From assembly GCA_021521415.1 (NCBI GenBank), contig JAIQDT010006463.1:1-64000 (forward strand): a stretch of 64,000 nt of DNA. Direction: 5' to 3'. The notes below the pieces were generated by a model. The model saw nothing but the letters and a program-made list of their open reading frames with translations, was not told the DNA's origin and did not search any database. Source of the stretch: Bidens hawaiensis. Taxonomy: Eukaryota; Streptophyta; Magnoliopsida; Asterales; Asteraceae. Positions 1 through 12,050 of the stretch are shown in pieces. The number at the start of each line of letters is the position of its first letter. Position 1 is the first letter of the stretch. A program made the translations under genes and the position numbers.

Positions 1-375
1 GCGGAAAATATTTGAGGAGAAACTGTTCAACCATCTGGTCCCAAGTGGTGATGGAACAAGAGGAAATAGATTCTATCCATTCTAGGGCTTGGCCCCTTAG
101 AGAGAAAAGAAAGAGTTTGAGTTTGATTTGATCTTCTGAACAGTTTTGAATTTTAAAGGTTCCGCAGATTCGTAAGAATCGAGATATGTGAGAAAGAGGG
201 GTCTTCGTCGAGGAGACCATGAAATTGAACTGAATTTTTCACCATATGAATGGTAATAGATTTGATTTCGAAATTTTCGGTGATTTCGGGTGGGGGCCAC
301 TCCATTGCCGTAGCCTTTGAGAGTTGGCTTGGCATACTGGCTCATGTTCGGCTCGTTATTCTGGGCCGCCATCAT
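1..375 (-). pseudogene. Ty3/gypsy (Athila/Tat-like) gag, N-terminal fragment cut by window edge
   Basis: On the minus strand two overlapping frames together give a gag N-terminus. One holds an NMSQYAKPTLKGYG stretch; the other holds a VQFHGLLDEDP block followed by SHIS and LRNL remnants. The spacing of these blocks matches Athila/Tat gag proteins, whose core reads QFHGL-DEDP followed by an RICxTF block. A shift of frame lies between the blocks, and a second one lies near 150, so the gene is not translatable as it stands. The protein would be the structural capsid of the element. The rest of gag and pol lie outside the window to the left. The tRNA-Asp primer site and LTR just to the right fit this orientation. 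Confident in the family, less in the exact lineage. Confidence 0.75.
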
Positions 376-817
376 TTCTTCGGTTTGATTTTCTCCTGAT
401 GTGGGTGGCGTCTACTGTTTCGTCTTCGATTGCTTCGGCGGTTTCTGTAGTCCGTTTACGAGTTCATCGACGAAAGAGTCGTTCAGGTTCAGAAATTGGA
501 GAAACAAGCTCAGGCTCAAAAGTAGAGGACATACATGGGACTAAATCAAAATTAAACACTAAAGCAAAAGTTAGCTAAAGTTAGTCTAAATTAAACTATG
601 AGTTAGGCTAAGCTATTTTAAACTAAACTAAGGTCTAAATTAATTAAGCTAAAGTAAAGTAAGGTAAGGTAAATAAAGATAAAAAGTAGGCTAGCCGTAA
701 AATTATATATATTTTACAATTTAGTAAAGAAATAGAAATAAAATAGAAGTTAAAATTTGTACAATTATAAAAAACGATTAGATTAAAACTTGGATCGTTC
801 TTAGAAACGTACCTTGT
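376..817 (-). other. Untranslated leader between gag and primer site
   Basis: No coding signal is visible. The stretch is rich in short TTAGCTTA-like words. A block around 607-630 (CTATTTTAAACTAA) recurs in the leader of the second gypsy element near 16340, which supports homology between the two leaders. Confidence 0.5.
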
Positions 818-833
818 CCACGGCAACGGCGCC
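818..833 (-). other. Primer binding site, tRNA-Asp type
   Basis: The minus strand reads TGGCGCCGTTGCCGTGG, the complement of the 3' end of plant tRNA-Asp(GTC) with one mismatch. It sits 7 bases inside the LTR edge at 841. This is the usual primer of Athila-type elements. Confidence 0.8.
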
Positions 834-2094
834 AAAAACTTGATGGGTGCTGCGCGTGGCGTAAAATATAAGAGGTTGGAATGCGTTGTGGTATAAAATA
901 TGATGGATGGAATGATTTGCGTTTGCACAAGATCGTGTTTTAAATTTATAAAAGTGATTTCTACAAAGACTAAACACACACAAAATAGGCAAGTGTACCT
1001 ATCGTATATGTAGAATAGTATTGGTAAGAACCAAGTATCGATTCGTGGACACAAATGTTTCTAATGGTAAATCGTTGTTTTACTTTAATCGGAGGTTTTA
1101 ATCATTTTGGGGTTAATTTTTGAACTTTTTTATAAAATATAAATACTTATATATAATATATAGGTGACCAAGATAAGAGATTCTAAACGAGTAACTCAAT
1201 TATGTGAAGGTTACCATCTAAAATCAAGAATCCACTTCATTTTAGCCTTGATAATTAATATTTAAACATGTGGTAAACTTGCCGTAGCAATATATGATAG
1301 ATAACTCCTTAAACCTTAAGTGAGCATCTTTGGCACTAAGGAGATAACATGCGCATTTTAAAGTCCATCCTTTCCTAATGTCATGACATCTCAATGATGT
1401 CAATTTAAGTTGGCAAGTAGTTTCGTAAAGTAGAAAGATTATGATTGACTTCGATTTCTCAAATACCAATTCTAACAACTTCGGGTGGTTGTAGTTAACT
1501 CACACAACCTCCCTTTGGTTGATTTATGTAGGTTATAATTACACATTCCATTAACATATGATTTCTTTAACTAGCATGATATCCTGGGCAAAGCCATTTT
1601 CGGATTACCAAGACTTAGAAAAATACATCATAACTTACATCTCATCATTTCTAAGTACAGTATAAGATTCGTGTTTCGATAATGTATCAAAGTATTTCTA
1701 TCTTTCAAGAACATGAATCGATCATAAACGATTGCCAATAGAATTGACAACCACCAACTTTGAATTAGTGATTTAAGATGGTGAAACATTTCTCATCAAA
1801 AGATAATTGTAATATAACCATGTACTTTACTAGACTACACCACATGTTTTATATAATTATCAAGTAAAACGAAGCTTCTTCATAGATTTTAGATGGTAAA
1901 AGGAGTTTAGCTCATAATGAGCATGATGATAAACATTAAGATGAATGATGATAACAAATACATGATTAAACTTGGAATGATCTAACCAAATGTAGATGAA
2001 TCTTCCTTCTTAATGATGTTGATGATGGTTGATGGTGATGACCTCTAAGCCTTCAAACTCTTCACTAAACCTTCTATGTGAGTGTTAGTGTGTG

Positions 2095-2103
2095 TTTTTA
2101 TAA
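2095..2103 (-). promoter_or_regulatory. Putative TATA box of the gypsy LTR
   Basis: The minus strand shows TTATAAAAA followed by ACACACACTAAC. It lies at the expected place, between a repeat-rich U3 and the R-U5 part that ends at the primer site. Confidence 0.5.
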
Positions 2104-2185
2104 GAGAGAATCAGATAGAAATCTTTTCAAGGCACACCAAATGAGTGCAACATGTGCCACTAATTATAGGCAATCTAGAGTGAGA

Positions 2186-2640
2186 AGCACGGCCCCGTGC
2201 ATTCGTAGGCATGCCCCCGTGCTTTTTAGCGACATGTGCTAATTATTTTTGTCGTTTCTGGAAGGTAAGCACGGCCCCGTGCTTTCTGAGGCACGCCCCC
2301 GTGCTTTTTAGTGACATGTTCTAATTGTTTTTGTCGTTTTCTGAAAGGTAAGCACGGACCCGTGCTTCCTGAGGCACGCCCCCCGTGCTTTTTAATGACA
2401 TGTGCTAATTGTTTTTGTTGTTTCTGAAAGGTAAGCACGGCCACGTGCTTCCAAAAGCACGACCTCGTGTCCAGCTGTTCACAAATTTGTCTTTTCTTGT
2501 AGATTTTTTTGTCTTTTCTAAAAATTGACCAGAAGCACGGCCCCGTGCTTCTAAAAGCACAACCCCGTGTTTCCAAAAGCACAGCCCCTTGTTTCCTGAA
2601 GCACAGCCCCATGTTTCCTGAAAGCACAGCCCCAAGTTTT
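2186..2640. repeat. Tandem repeat of about 81 bp built on GCACGG/CCGTGC palindromes
   Basis: Three units of 79-82 bp start near 2193, 2272 and 2354. Each holds GCACGGCCCCGTGC (arms GCACGG and CCGTGC) and a second imperfect palindrome, followed by an AT-rich spacer with TTTTTGTCGTTTCTG. From about 2436 the order breaks down into shorter, roughly 24-bp pieces of the same palindrome. The array lies in the presumed U3 of the LTR. Open frames on both strands here are by-products of the repetition. Confidence 0.85.
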
Positions 2641-2990
2641 GCTGTTTTCTTTGGTGTTTCTTTGGCTTTTCATTCGTTTCTTCGTTTGAGGCTTGGATTC
2701 ACCTTAAAATACATTTTAACATGATAAGTAGTTATTTTAACTATATTATACGATAGAAGTTGCAGTTTTTAGAGATTATTTGATGCTAAAAAGATGTATA
2801 TTTTTATATACATCACCCTATCTCTTGTGACCTTTTATGCAGTAGTAGTAGCAGACTGCCAGAATTTTTCGCATCAGCATAAAAATTATAGAAACAACCC
2901 TTATGTTATATTTGTTCGTTAATTAACTCATTTTCAATTCAAATCTTTAACATCTCATAAACTCAGCAACTGAGTTAACTCACCCCATCA

Positions 2991-3518
2991 CACTGTTTAT
3001 GAACATATACTTGTAAACCCTTGTTAGCTTTAGGATAAATACCCATGAAATATCATCTGCAAACAAGTTTACCCAAATATGCTCAAACACTTGAATACCA
3101 TTTTCCCCAAATTTTGAGCATATAAACCCTAAATGTTCATATCTGAAATTAAGCACAGATTACTTGAAATTGAACCTTGAAATCTGAACGAAAAATCTCC
3201 AAATCATCAGTCTATCATCAATCGTTCATCAATTTCATCAAATAGTCAGATTTATATAATCAAATAAAAACGGGTTCAAACAAAAATGAACCGAATGTTG
3301 TAGATCAGGACAAAACTGAATACATAAACATGAAATTTATGTTAAATCTCCTAACTAATCATCAACCCAAACATCAATTTACATATATCATCCTTCAATC
3401 ATCAAATTTCGTCCAAAACCCTCAAAAACTTCAACAAACTTCAAGTTTAACGTCCATGGCGGATTCAAGAGCGAATTGAATCTAGTTCAGCGGTTAGTCT
3501 GAAAGATTCGGTTACCTA
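2991..3518. other. No gene seen
   Basis: AT-rich sequence without coding signal. The right part is presumably the leader of the element whose LTR starts at 3533, since the tRNA-Met primer site is at 3519-3530. No gag can be recognised here. Confidence 0.4.
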
Positions 3519-3530
3519 GCTCTGATACCA
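3519..3530 (-). other. Primer binding site, initiator tRNA-Met type
   Basis: The minus strand reads TGGTATCAGAGC, the exact complement of the 3' end of initiator tRNA-Met, two bases from the LTR edge. Confidence 0.85.
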
Positions 3531-3532
3531 AT

Positions 3533-4095
3533 TGTGGGAACTGAGCCCCGGTGCGGAAGCGTGAATAATCGGTATTAACGGTGGAGCTCGGATCCGGGTT
3601 AGGATCGTAACACCACACGTATTCACTCTTGAATGATAACAATGGATGGATGTGGAGAGTTTGTTTCGATTAACAATAATCAATAAAGTAGGATGAACAA
3701 TTGTATGTAATCGAAACACAATAGATAGATGTAGTAGTATGATTTCATTAACCGAATGATTGTCATGAAGAACACTCATAGATACATTCATACATACAAA
3801 GGAACGGCCACCCGGGGAGATCTCTCCCCAGGGGCAAACTCTCCTAATACAATAATAATTCTCACAATGCACACATGACCTAAACAAATGACCTAGATCA
3901 TCTATTTATAATAGTCTTGTGTCTTGGTCTTTACTCCACCGCCACTTGGATAAGACCAAATGAATAAAATATAATATAATATTTCACCTGACAAATGCTT
4001 CAATTACTCGTTATAATATCTTGTTGTCTTTCTTTAATTTCTTATTATAAACGAGTAACGATTTGATGCGTCTGTCTAAAATATAATACCCAACA
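3533..4095 (-). repeat. 5' LTR of an otherwise unresolved copia-type element
   Basis: The plus strand runs from TGTGGGAAC to TACCCAACA, giving imperfect inverted ends of the TG..CA type, 563 bp apart. The tRNA-Met primer site is next to the left end, so transcription would run leftward. No second copy of this LTR is seen in the window, and the internal part left of the primer site carries no recognisable gag or pol. The element may be truncated or coding-poor. Confidence 0.65.
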
Positions 4096-5632
4096 ATAAG
4101 TTGGGTTTAAAAAAACGACATTTCATGGGTCTGATAGTACGTAAAAATAAGTTAACATTCAAATATTTTTGGTTATCAAACCTACTAGGGCCTGATATAG
4201 TACGTAAAAATAAGTTTCTTTAACAATTCATGGGTTTTAAAGAGATGATTTAGGGCTGCTGTAACAAGTATGGGCCCGTTCAGGTTCTAGTTTGGTTTAA
4301 AAAAACGACATTTCAAGTAAAATAGTTGCGGTTCAGATTATATAGCATCAAGTATTATATTTTGGGCTATAAAAATATATCATAACATCATATTGGTTGT
4401 ATGGATTGTTTCTCATTAAATCGGATTACCAAAGTGTCGGTTCGAGTGGTTTATACCAAGTTTGAGGACTTAGATAAGTATGTTTAACTTCTGTAAATTA
4501 TGCTAAATCTCTTGAAGTTAATAAGGCCTAATGCCGGGTTTGTTTTCAAACTAGTTTTCACTTAACGAGTCACCAAATGACTACAAGTTGGCTACGGTTT
4601 TAAAGGCTGCTCTTTGTGTAACTTTTAGGGGTTCATGGTCAAAGTTTTATGTTATAAACCTATACTTTTCTCTACCAAGTTCACTATATTTCCTGAAACG
4701 CCCTTTCCCCTTTATATATTTTTAGAACTTATTTTTAGTTGCGAAGTATGTCGGGACCTGTTTTAATGCACAGAATGACTTGTTCAAAGTTTTATACTGA
4801 TATTAGGTGCTTGGAACCTAAATAGTGGCTTCGATTTGTTTGGGGACTATTAGCACCCTTTGTTCGGTTTTATAAGTAGTTACAACACGGTTTTTGGACA
4901 ACTTGTAAATTTGTAATACTTTTATTGAACTGTTATTTTGTCACTAGGTTGGTTGCCATGTAGTTGGGTTAGCTTTATGGTCGGATCGGACTCCTATTAA
5001 ATTTTTGTAAGTTTATAAGATTGAAATTGTTCAGTTTTGTATCTCGTTCGTTTGGTATTAAAACTGAGTTAATTGATTAGGGTTTTATGATTGAAAAATC
5101 AATTTATAGCTAGTAATGAGTTCGGGATCTGGAACGATTTAGTGACGTATACATGATTTTGATTCATCATGTACAGAGCCAAGGATGAGATTCGTACCAA
5201 ATTTTATGGTTCGGGTACGGTACTCGCTATGGTACCACTTTGTTATTTAAGAAAATATCCACTAAACTTCGTATGAAAAGTAATGAATTCCAAAATATAC
5301 AAATTCTTCCAAAAATAAATGTTTAAAACAAAATTAATTTATGAAAAGAAAGTTACATTCGTTTAATCTTCGCTAGTCATCTATTAATTTTCCCTTTCCT
5401 TTTCTTTGTTTATTGTTTTCTCTTTATATAGAAAAACAAGATAGAAGAAACTGATTCAACTAATGTATATAAAAGTTTTTGAAAATTCTGCTTGAAAGTT
5501 AAGTCATGAGTGTTGTAAACCTAATAAAAGCCCTTTATATTCTAAATGGGTACCGATATCCGTAACACCCGTTCATGTACCTAGAAGTACCCGACCTAAA
5601 ATAAGAAAATTTGGGTACCCATACCTGATAGG
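4096..5632. other. Spacer with small internal duplications; target region of element A
   Basis: No gene seen. Near-copies of TTTAAAAAAACGACATTTCA occur at about 4107 and 4300, and of TAGTACGTAAAAATAAGTT at about 4136 and 4198. From about 5210 the sequence is rich in GGGTACC/GGGTATC words that resemble subterminal repeats of hAT-type elements. The same style resumes right of 40051, as expected if element A inserted into this tract. Confidence 0.5.
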
Positions 5633-6629
5633 TGTTGGGTTTCAGTGGTGATAAGTCAAAAAATATTTATTAAAACCCAGTTCAATAAGCATGACAAACA
5701 AGAATTAATCCAATTAATTAATATATGCGCAGCGGAAAAGTAAACGAGTAATCAACACCAAAACTAAACCCGACAGGATCCGGTTACATACGATACGAGC
5801 ACGGTATAAATATAACAATTAATCTATCTAACTACCGATGAGATAAATATACTTTTGCAGTTAATAACTAACCATTCGAGAACCCGAGGTACGACAAACT
5901 AACGCTAGGTGACAAACTGAACAAGAGCGGGTGCGACGGACAACGCATGGCAAGCGCGTACAGCGGTTGCGACAAGCGGCGTGTGTGGCTGGTGCGGCGA
6001 AAACAGGTCGCAGCAGTGGCAGAACCAGCGGTGGTGGTCGACTTGACTACAGCGGTGGCTGGTGGTAGCTCGGAATGGCAGCAGTTGCCGGTGGCTTATG
6101 CAGCGGCCTACAACGGCTGTTTGTGGTTGCCGTGAGTACGAGAGAATGTGATGAGAGTTGAGATGTAAAGGTCTGCTACCTTATCTCAACCTCCCATATT
6201 GAGTATATTTGGATTTTGTTACGTGAAAGTAAACAGGAGCCGGCCTCAATTCTTTTTCTCCAAGATTTGAAGTGCATAAGAATAATTAGGTTTTACTATA
6301 TTTATAATTATGATACTACATAATCATAAAAATATAACAACTGGGCCTCAAAGTCCAACTCGGTCCAACTCTCGTTTAAAACCCGAATCAGTTTATTTAT
6401 AAAGTAAATAAACATAATTTATTTATTATTTATATTTAGTATAAATAATAAATTTTGTCTTGTGAGTATGTGTATAATTATATAAACATAATCCGTTCTA
6501 TTACTTGTTCGTCATTACAGGTTAAGCAAGTTAAGCAGATTTTGTGTTCGTTGCCCAAGGTGTAACTCTAACGGGTCATAACTCGGTCGGCCGCGTTAAT
6601 TTAATCGGGCCGGTCCATATTTTCCAACA
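5633..6629 (-). repeat. 3' LTR of element A, complete
   Basis: The 997-bp LTR runs from TGTTGGG to CCAACA on the plus strand. Its middle (about 5930-6150) is unusually GC-rich with GCGGTTG/GGCGGT words, so it contains a chance open frame. Bases 5949-6629 match 37119-37177 plus 39443-40051, and 5633-5927 match the inverted piece at 19723-20017. Confidence 0.85.
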
Positions 6630-6645
6630 GTCTCCCACTTGGACG
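6630..6645 (-). other. Polypurine tract of element A
   Basis: The minus strand reads CCAAGTGGGAGAC directly before the LTR start TGTTGG, the usual arrangement for second-strand priming in plant copia elements. Confidence 0.8.
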
Positions 6646-7354
6646 GATTTTGATTAATATCTTAAGCGCATACAACCAGCGGTGCTCTAGCTACACATGG
6701 TTGCCCCAACAAGTTATGACACTTTAAAGTCATTAACCAAAACATCTTGGAATACACTATTGCAAGACAATGAGCTTATGGTAATCGTTGTCATCTATCC
6801 TTTCCGTATAAGACATCAACTGAAAAATTAGACATGGATGAAATTCAATCTCATATGGTGTTCAATCATTATCGTTCTAGATCAAGAGTCAAAGTGGTCC
6901 AATCAAACACACAGTAAGTTTGGGTAAGGCCTTACACTTCACTAGTTTGAATCAGCGAGGGCGCCACGATGTCTAACTATTACAGATAATGTAAGAGTAT
7001 AGAATCCCATCTTGACTACATACAACTCCCACTGAACTTCAGAACTACTCCCAACCAATGCCTTTATGGCTGGCAGTTATGCGACAACGGTTGACACTGA
7101 TCAAAGAATATTCTTTGGTAAACGAAAGTTCTAGTATATATCTCAGGTCAAAGGATACTAAATGAGTATACCAACATCAAAGCATCTTATGACTAAGATC
7201 CACGAAAATGATTTGATGCGAGTTACATCCAACGTCATTCATAATGAGGTCTGTGAGTTTGGAAGTCAACTCCTTGAGTCCAAAGTCAGAATAGTCTTAA
7301 TTCAAAGTCGTTCCCACGAGTCTAACCGACTACGGATAATTTAGAATCCAAGAT
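6646..7354 (-). other. Non-coding 3' internal region of element A
   Basis: No coding domain is visible; the open frame at 7162-7344 on the plus strand is short and featureless. The last five bases, AAGAT, are the target duplication of element C, so this stretch was continuous with 18176 onward before C inserted. Confidence 0.55.
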
Positions 7355-9067
7355 TGATGTGCGAAAATATATATAAATATATTTATAAATAAAACACAAG
7401 TCGCAACTAAGCTTTAAAAACCAAACAATCTATCCTAGTTCACACAAACGGCAAGTGTACCGGTCGCATATAGCACAGATGAGGAAAGTCTGGATATCGA
7501 ACTCGAAGACACGTGAAAACGTTTATAATCACTAAACTCTAACCAAGACTCACCAAAATATTTAATTGATTTTTTTTAGATTTTATTTAACTACTTAACT
7601 TAACTAAATGAAAACTTTTGACAAAACTTCGGAAACTTTGACTGCAGTGATAAAAACGTCTACCAAGGTAAGAATCATATTGAAGGAGATGACAAAACAA
7701 TGGATTGAAAACTCTCACGACACCGGTTCTAAAGGATGACACAACTAAGGTTCGCTCAAGAAGGTCAGATCACCTCTCGGTCTCACTAACAAACTCTAAC
7801 TTATCTTAGTTGATTTTAAGAACAAACCGGGAAAACAAATTATTAACGTGTTCTAATGCCGACTCACCTCTCGGTCTCACCGACACACTAGCCTAATGGA
7901 AACGAATACTACGCAACCAAGGATAGAGGAACAATTCAACTTAACTTAAACTAGAATAACTAATCGCTCAAACACCCAAACCCGACAAGAACAAAACCCG
8001 CTCTCGCGCGATCTTAATTCTAACAAGTAAAAGTAATGAGACGAGTTTACTTCTTATCACCTCTCGGTCTCTAAGAAGGTGTTTCACAACTGATTTTATC
8101 TAATTAATTTACCCACTTATCCCTACGGTTGTACTTCCCGCAAATAAACCCTAAACACAAAGTAAAGAGCCTTAAACATGCAACAACTAATCAAAACCGA
8201 TTCAATTAATTAAAGCATGAGGTTATTAGGTATAATCAAACAAAACACAGCCACTAAACACAATCTAATTTACTGTTAAATCAAACTTTACATTAACAAT
8301 TTAAGCCATGATCATTAACAATCCATATTACTAGTCAAAACCTAACAATATTCATCAAACCTAGGTAGAACAAACAAGATTAGCTACTCATTAAGTTTGG
8401 ACAGCAGCATGCATTCGAATTAAACATCATATAACTCATCATAAACATAAGAAAACTCATTCAATGATCAAGAACAATCAAACACAAATCAATCTCTAAG
8501 TAACTTTCAAAACAATCCAACAAAAAGATCAAACTAAACAAGTTAGGGTTCTTGAACAAGAAACAAAGTTTAAAGATGATTACTTAAGGTTTATGAGCTG
8601 AGTTTATGGATTTATAAGACCTTTAGCTGCTGTATAAAACCCTCCTTGGTGTTCTTCTTCTCTTCCAGCCGTCACAGCCACCAAACCCTAGCCGCCACAA
8701 GCTTTTTCTTCCTTCTCCTTGCTGCTGCCGATCGCAATCTGCCTAGGGGGTTGGGGCTGCTGAATTTCGGGATTTAGGGCTGTTCTATGGCAGAAAATTA
8801 AGTTAATTAACTTAATATAATATCATGTAAGGCTTCTAACTTGTGGGCTTGGGTCGGGCATTGAGTTGTAGTTTTGAAACTTGACCAAAAAGGCCCCTAG
8901 AGTCTTCCAACTTAACTCTTTTTTCACCATCTTTCATAAACCTACAATTAACATTTAAACTTTGTAAATTATTGCACTTAACCCCCAATACTTTCATAAA
9001 ATAAACAATTAAGCATAAAAACCATGATAAAATCATAAGGAAAGTAAGTGTGTTTTACAACACATCA
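7355..9067 (-). repeat. 3' LTR of element C
   Basis: 1713 bp, TGATGTG to CACATCA. Compared by eye with 16464-18175 it shows about ten substitutions and one 1-base gap. It contains three copies of TCACCTCTCGGTCTC (near 7769, 7864 and 8058), the GGCAAGTGTACC word near 7450, and a minus-strand TATA box (CTTATAAAT, around 8613). Confidence 0.95.
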
Positions 9068-9082
9068 AACATCCCCACACTT
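9068..9082 (-). other. Polypurine tract of element C
   Basis: The minus strand reads CTTAAGTGTGGGGATGTT immediately before the 3' LTR. This purine-rich, G-run form is usual in Athila/Tat elements. Confidence 0.8.
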
Positions 9083-10847
9083 AAGACTTTTTCGTCCCTG
9101 AAAAAGATTTAACTGCAGTTGGATCAGAATCGGAAAATCATAGTCAAATCAAACATATAGGTTAGATTTTAAAGCTCAGAAAAACGTAAAAACCGCGATC
9201 ATCGATATTGTTGTCCACCTAAACCCATGCCTTAATCTTTACCGGGACAAATAAGATCCGACAATAATATTACTTAGTGGTTTACACAATTAAGACCCGC
9301 TTATTTTCAGCTTTTACCGGACCAGACCACCCCAACTTGACTTAAACCTCAAAGTTAGTAGATTTAAAACTTTGTTGCTCAATATTTATGAATAGTTAAG
9401 ACGATCAAGGGTATTGTTTATCCACCTAAGCTTAAGCATCAAAGTCTAACAAGCAGCCATTAGATACGATTAAGGTTCAATTTATTAATTGCTAGTGTTC
9501 CCCACAACATGACATATCCCCCGTTATCAAGCAATACCCCAAATCCATCACCATAGGTGAGTATGCAAAATTTCATCTGTAGGGTTTACATGTAGCGTGT
9601 CCCTTGTGGTCCGTTTCTTAATGGTAATGAAACGCGAGCAAAGGGACCCCACATGGCTAACAGCGTGGATGATCAAGTCTGTAGTGTATTTATACTTTTG
9701 TACTTTTTGTGATCATGTTTATAGACTTATAAGGGTTTGCTCTTTGGCTTTATTTTAAATATCCACAACCCCACTTAGGAATTGTGAATACCCAAATGAA
9801 TAGATTGCATACAGACCCATGGTCTCCGGACCCGAAGCATCCCATCAATACAGGATTTAAGGTTATAAAACCATACGCCAATGAGGTGTAAAACACTAAA
9901 CTAGCAGTTTAAGATTTATATCACAGGCTACACGGCATACTCTAACGTTAAACCTACCCAAGCATCATATGATAACGTATTCAAATTTTTAAAAACTCAT
10001 GATACTTCCACTTTTTCATACCAAAATTTGAGGCTTGAGTATGGCCCGACCTTTCATTGCTTATTTTCCACGGACAAAACGCTTTACCCACAAAAGATTT
10101 CCGTTTAACCGTTTTATCAAATTTGCCCTTTCATTTTCAAGGCTGAGCCTACCAACAAATCCCAAGTTAAGTGCGTTTTCTATTATTTATCTCATATTAT
10201 TAGTAGTTTGAACAACCAATTTCCGATAAATATCATCATCTCCCACTTTAATGCAAAAGAAACTAAAAACAAGGGACATTTTTTTAAACAAAGTACGAAA
10301 ACGAAAAACAAGTGAAAACTTTTTATTTTTTAAAATTATTTTTCTACAACTAAGTAAAATAAATTCTCATCCCCACACTTAGAATGAAATCGTCCTCGAT
10401 GAGAACAAGGAAAAGAAATAAAATAAAAATAAAACGTAAAGCATAAAATTAAAACTTGATAGAACAGAAATTAAAATAGAGAACGGGTTACTCCCCTGGT
10501 TTAGATGCAGATTCTTCATCAGCTGTGTATGACTCGAACGAACGACCGTATTGCATTTCATTCGCGGCCGCAACCTTGGGTGAACCAGTTCCAAAACGCC
10601 ATCAGAGCTACCATGCGCATAATAATACATGTAAAAACTCAAACTCGCTCGCATGTAGCGGCGTACAAAACAGAAAACAAAAACATAAAAAATAAAGATA
10701 TTTTTGTGCTTTTGATTTTTATTTTTATTTTTATGTTTTTATAAATATAAATAAAAATAAAACAAATAAAAACATATAATAAAGAGAATCATAATACAAA
10801 CTCTACAACTCGGGCTGTCTCCCGAGTGATGCATCCATCACGCCTAT
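9083..10847 (-). other. Long non-coding 3' internal region of element C
   Basis: About 1.7 kb between the end of integrase and the polypurine tract, with no open frame that resembles a known protein. Athila elements often carry an env-like gene here; none can be recognised. A second polypurine-like word, CTAAGTGTGGGGATGAG on the minus strand, lies at about 10370-10386, preceded by an ATCGAGGACGA word. The real tract at 9068 is likewise preceded by a GGGACGA word. Confidence 0.6.
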
Positions 10848-12050
10848 TCCTCGGTGAATGAGTCAAGGTAGAACACCTCGACTGTCTGATCAGTTTTCGG
10901 CTCTCCTATGTAGTGCTTCAATCTATGGCCGTTCACCTTAAACTTCCCGCTTCGATCTTGTATCTCAATCGTGCCATACGGGAAAACCTCAGTGACCGTG
11001 AACGGTCCCGACCATCAGTATTTCAACTTTCCCGGGAATAACCTCAACCGTGAGTTATACAGTAAAACCTTATCCCCACACTTAAACTGCTTATTACCCT
11101 TCAATTTCCTGTCATGCAGTTCCTTCGTATGCTCCTTATACCGAAATGATTGTGCGTATGCGTGATCCCGGAGCTCCTCTAATTCGTGTAATTGATGGAA
11201 ACGACTACCCTCTGCGGCGGGTAAATCAAGATTAACCCTTTGAAGGGCCCATGAAGCGCGGTGTTCCAATTCAACAGGAAGATGACAGGCCTTCCCACAA
11301 ATCATCCGAAATGGTGTGGAACCAGTCGGAGTCTTGTAGGCTGTACGGAAGGCCCAAAGAGCGTCATCTAATTTGTCGGACCAATCCCGACGATTTTAAC
11401 CATCCATTTTTTCGAGAATACGTTTGATTCCCCGATTGCTCACTTCTACCTGCCCACAAGTCTGTGGGTGGTAGGCGGTCGCAAGCCGATGGGTGACCCC
11501 ATAACGCTTCAACGCCATATCCATCTGCGAGTTGCAAAAGTGAGTACCTCGATCACTGATCAAGGCTTTCGGGACTCCAAAATGAGCAAATAGACCTTTT
11601 AGACAACGGATTACCGCTCGGGCATCATTGGTGGGTAGAGCTTTGGCCTCAACCCACTTAGACACGTAATCGACGGCCACGAGTATGTATTTGTTTCCAC
11701 ACGAAGATGGAAACGGTCCCATGAAATCAATACCCCAAATATCAAAAACCTCACAAACTTGAATGGCATTCTGGGGCATTTCGTTTCGCGAAGAAATGTT
11801 GCCGACACGCTGTCAACGATCACAACTCTTAACGAACAGATGAGCATCCTTAAAGATAGACGGCCAGTAAAAACCAGAATCAAAGACTTTCTTTGCCGTA
11901 GAACTCACACTGTGGTGACCTCCAGTCGGTCCCACATGACAATGGATCAAAATTTGTCATCCTTCCTTGACATCTACACACCTTCTAATAAGCTGATCAG
12001 CACCAATGCGGATAAGATATGGATCGTCCCAAAGATAAAATTTGATGTCA
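10848..12050 (-). pseudogene. Integrase of element C, disabled
   Basis: This is the DDE integrase that would insert element cDNA into chromosomes. The zinc-binding N-terminus reads [12 protein letters not shown], then CDR followed by a stop (TGA, 11813-11815) where the next cysteine is expected, so the HHCC finger is broken. The core shows [16 protein letters not shown] and GQVEVSNR, which carry the three catalytic acids. Further stops lie at 11957-11959 (TGA), 11396-11398 (TAA) and 11015-11017 (TGA). After the last stop the C-terminal part, with WSGPF, VNGHRLKHY and an end at DSFTEE, stays open to about 10849. A shift of frame near 12068 separates it from RNase H. Most stops can be explained by C-to-T changes in CGA or CAA codons. 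Confidence 0.9.

Larger units (their letters stand above)
841..2990 (-). repeat. 5' LTR of partial gypsy element (right boundary uncertain)
   Basis: The LTR begins on the plus strand with TGATGGGT directly beside the primer site. A word GGCAAGTGTACC at about 979 is shared with the LTRs of element C, which supports gypsy ancestry. A TATA box (TTATAAAAA on the minus strand, 2095-2103) places U3 to its right and R-U5 to its left. A matching inverted end, ACCCCATCA, occurs near 2990, but the partner LTR and the target duplication are outside the window, so the right edge is a guess. Confidence 0.55.

Noticed and set aside
2186..2640. CRISPR-like look of regularly spaced palindromes
   Set aside because: Spacers are themselves repeated and the setting is a plant LTR. 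It is a tandem repeat, not a CRISPR array.
5947..6135. Small gene on the plus strand in the GC-rich part of LTR A
   Set aside because: It lies wholly in an LTR and is not kept in the other copy, where the frame is interrupted and changed.
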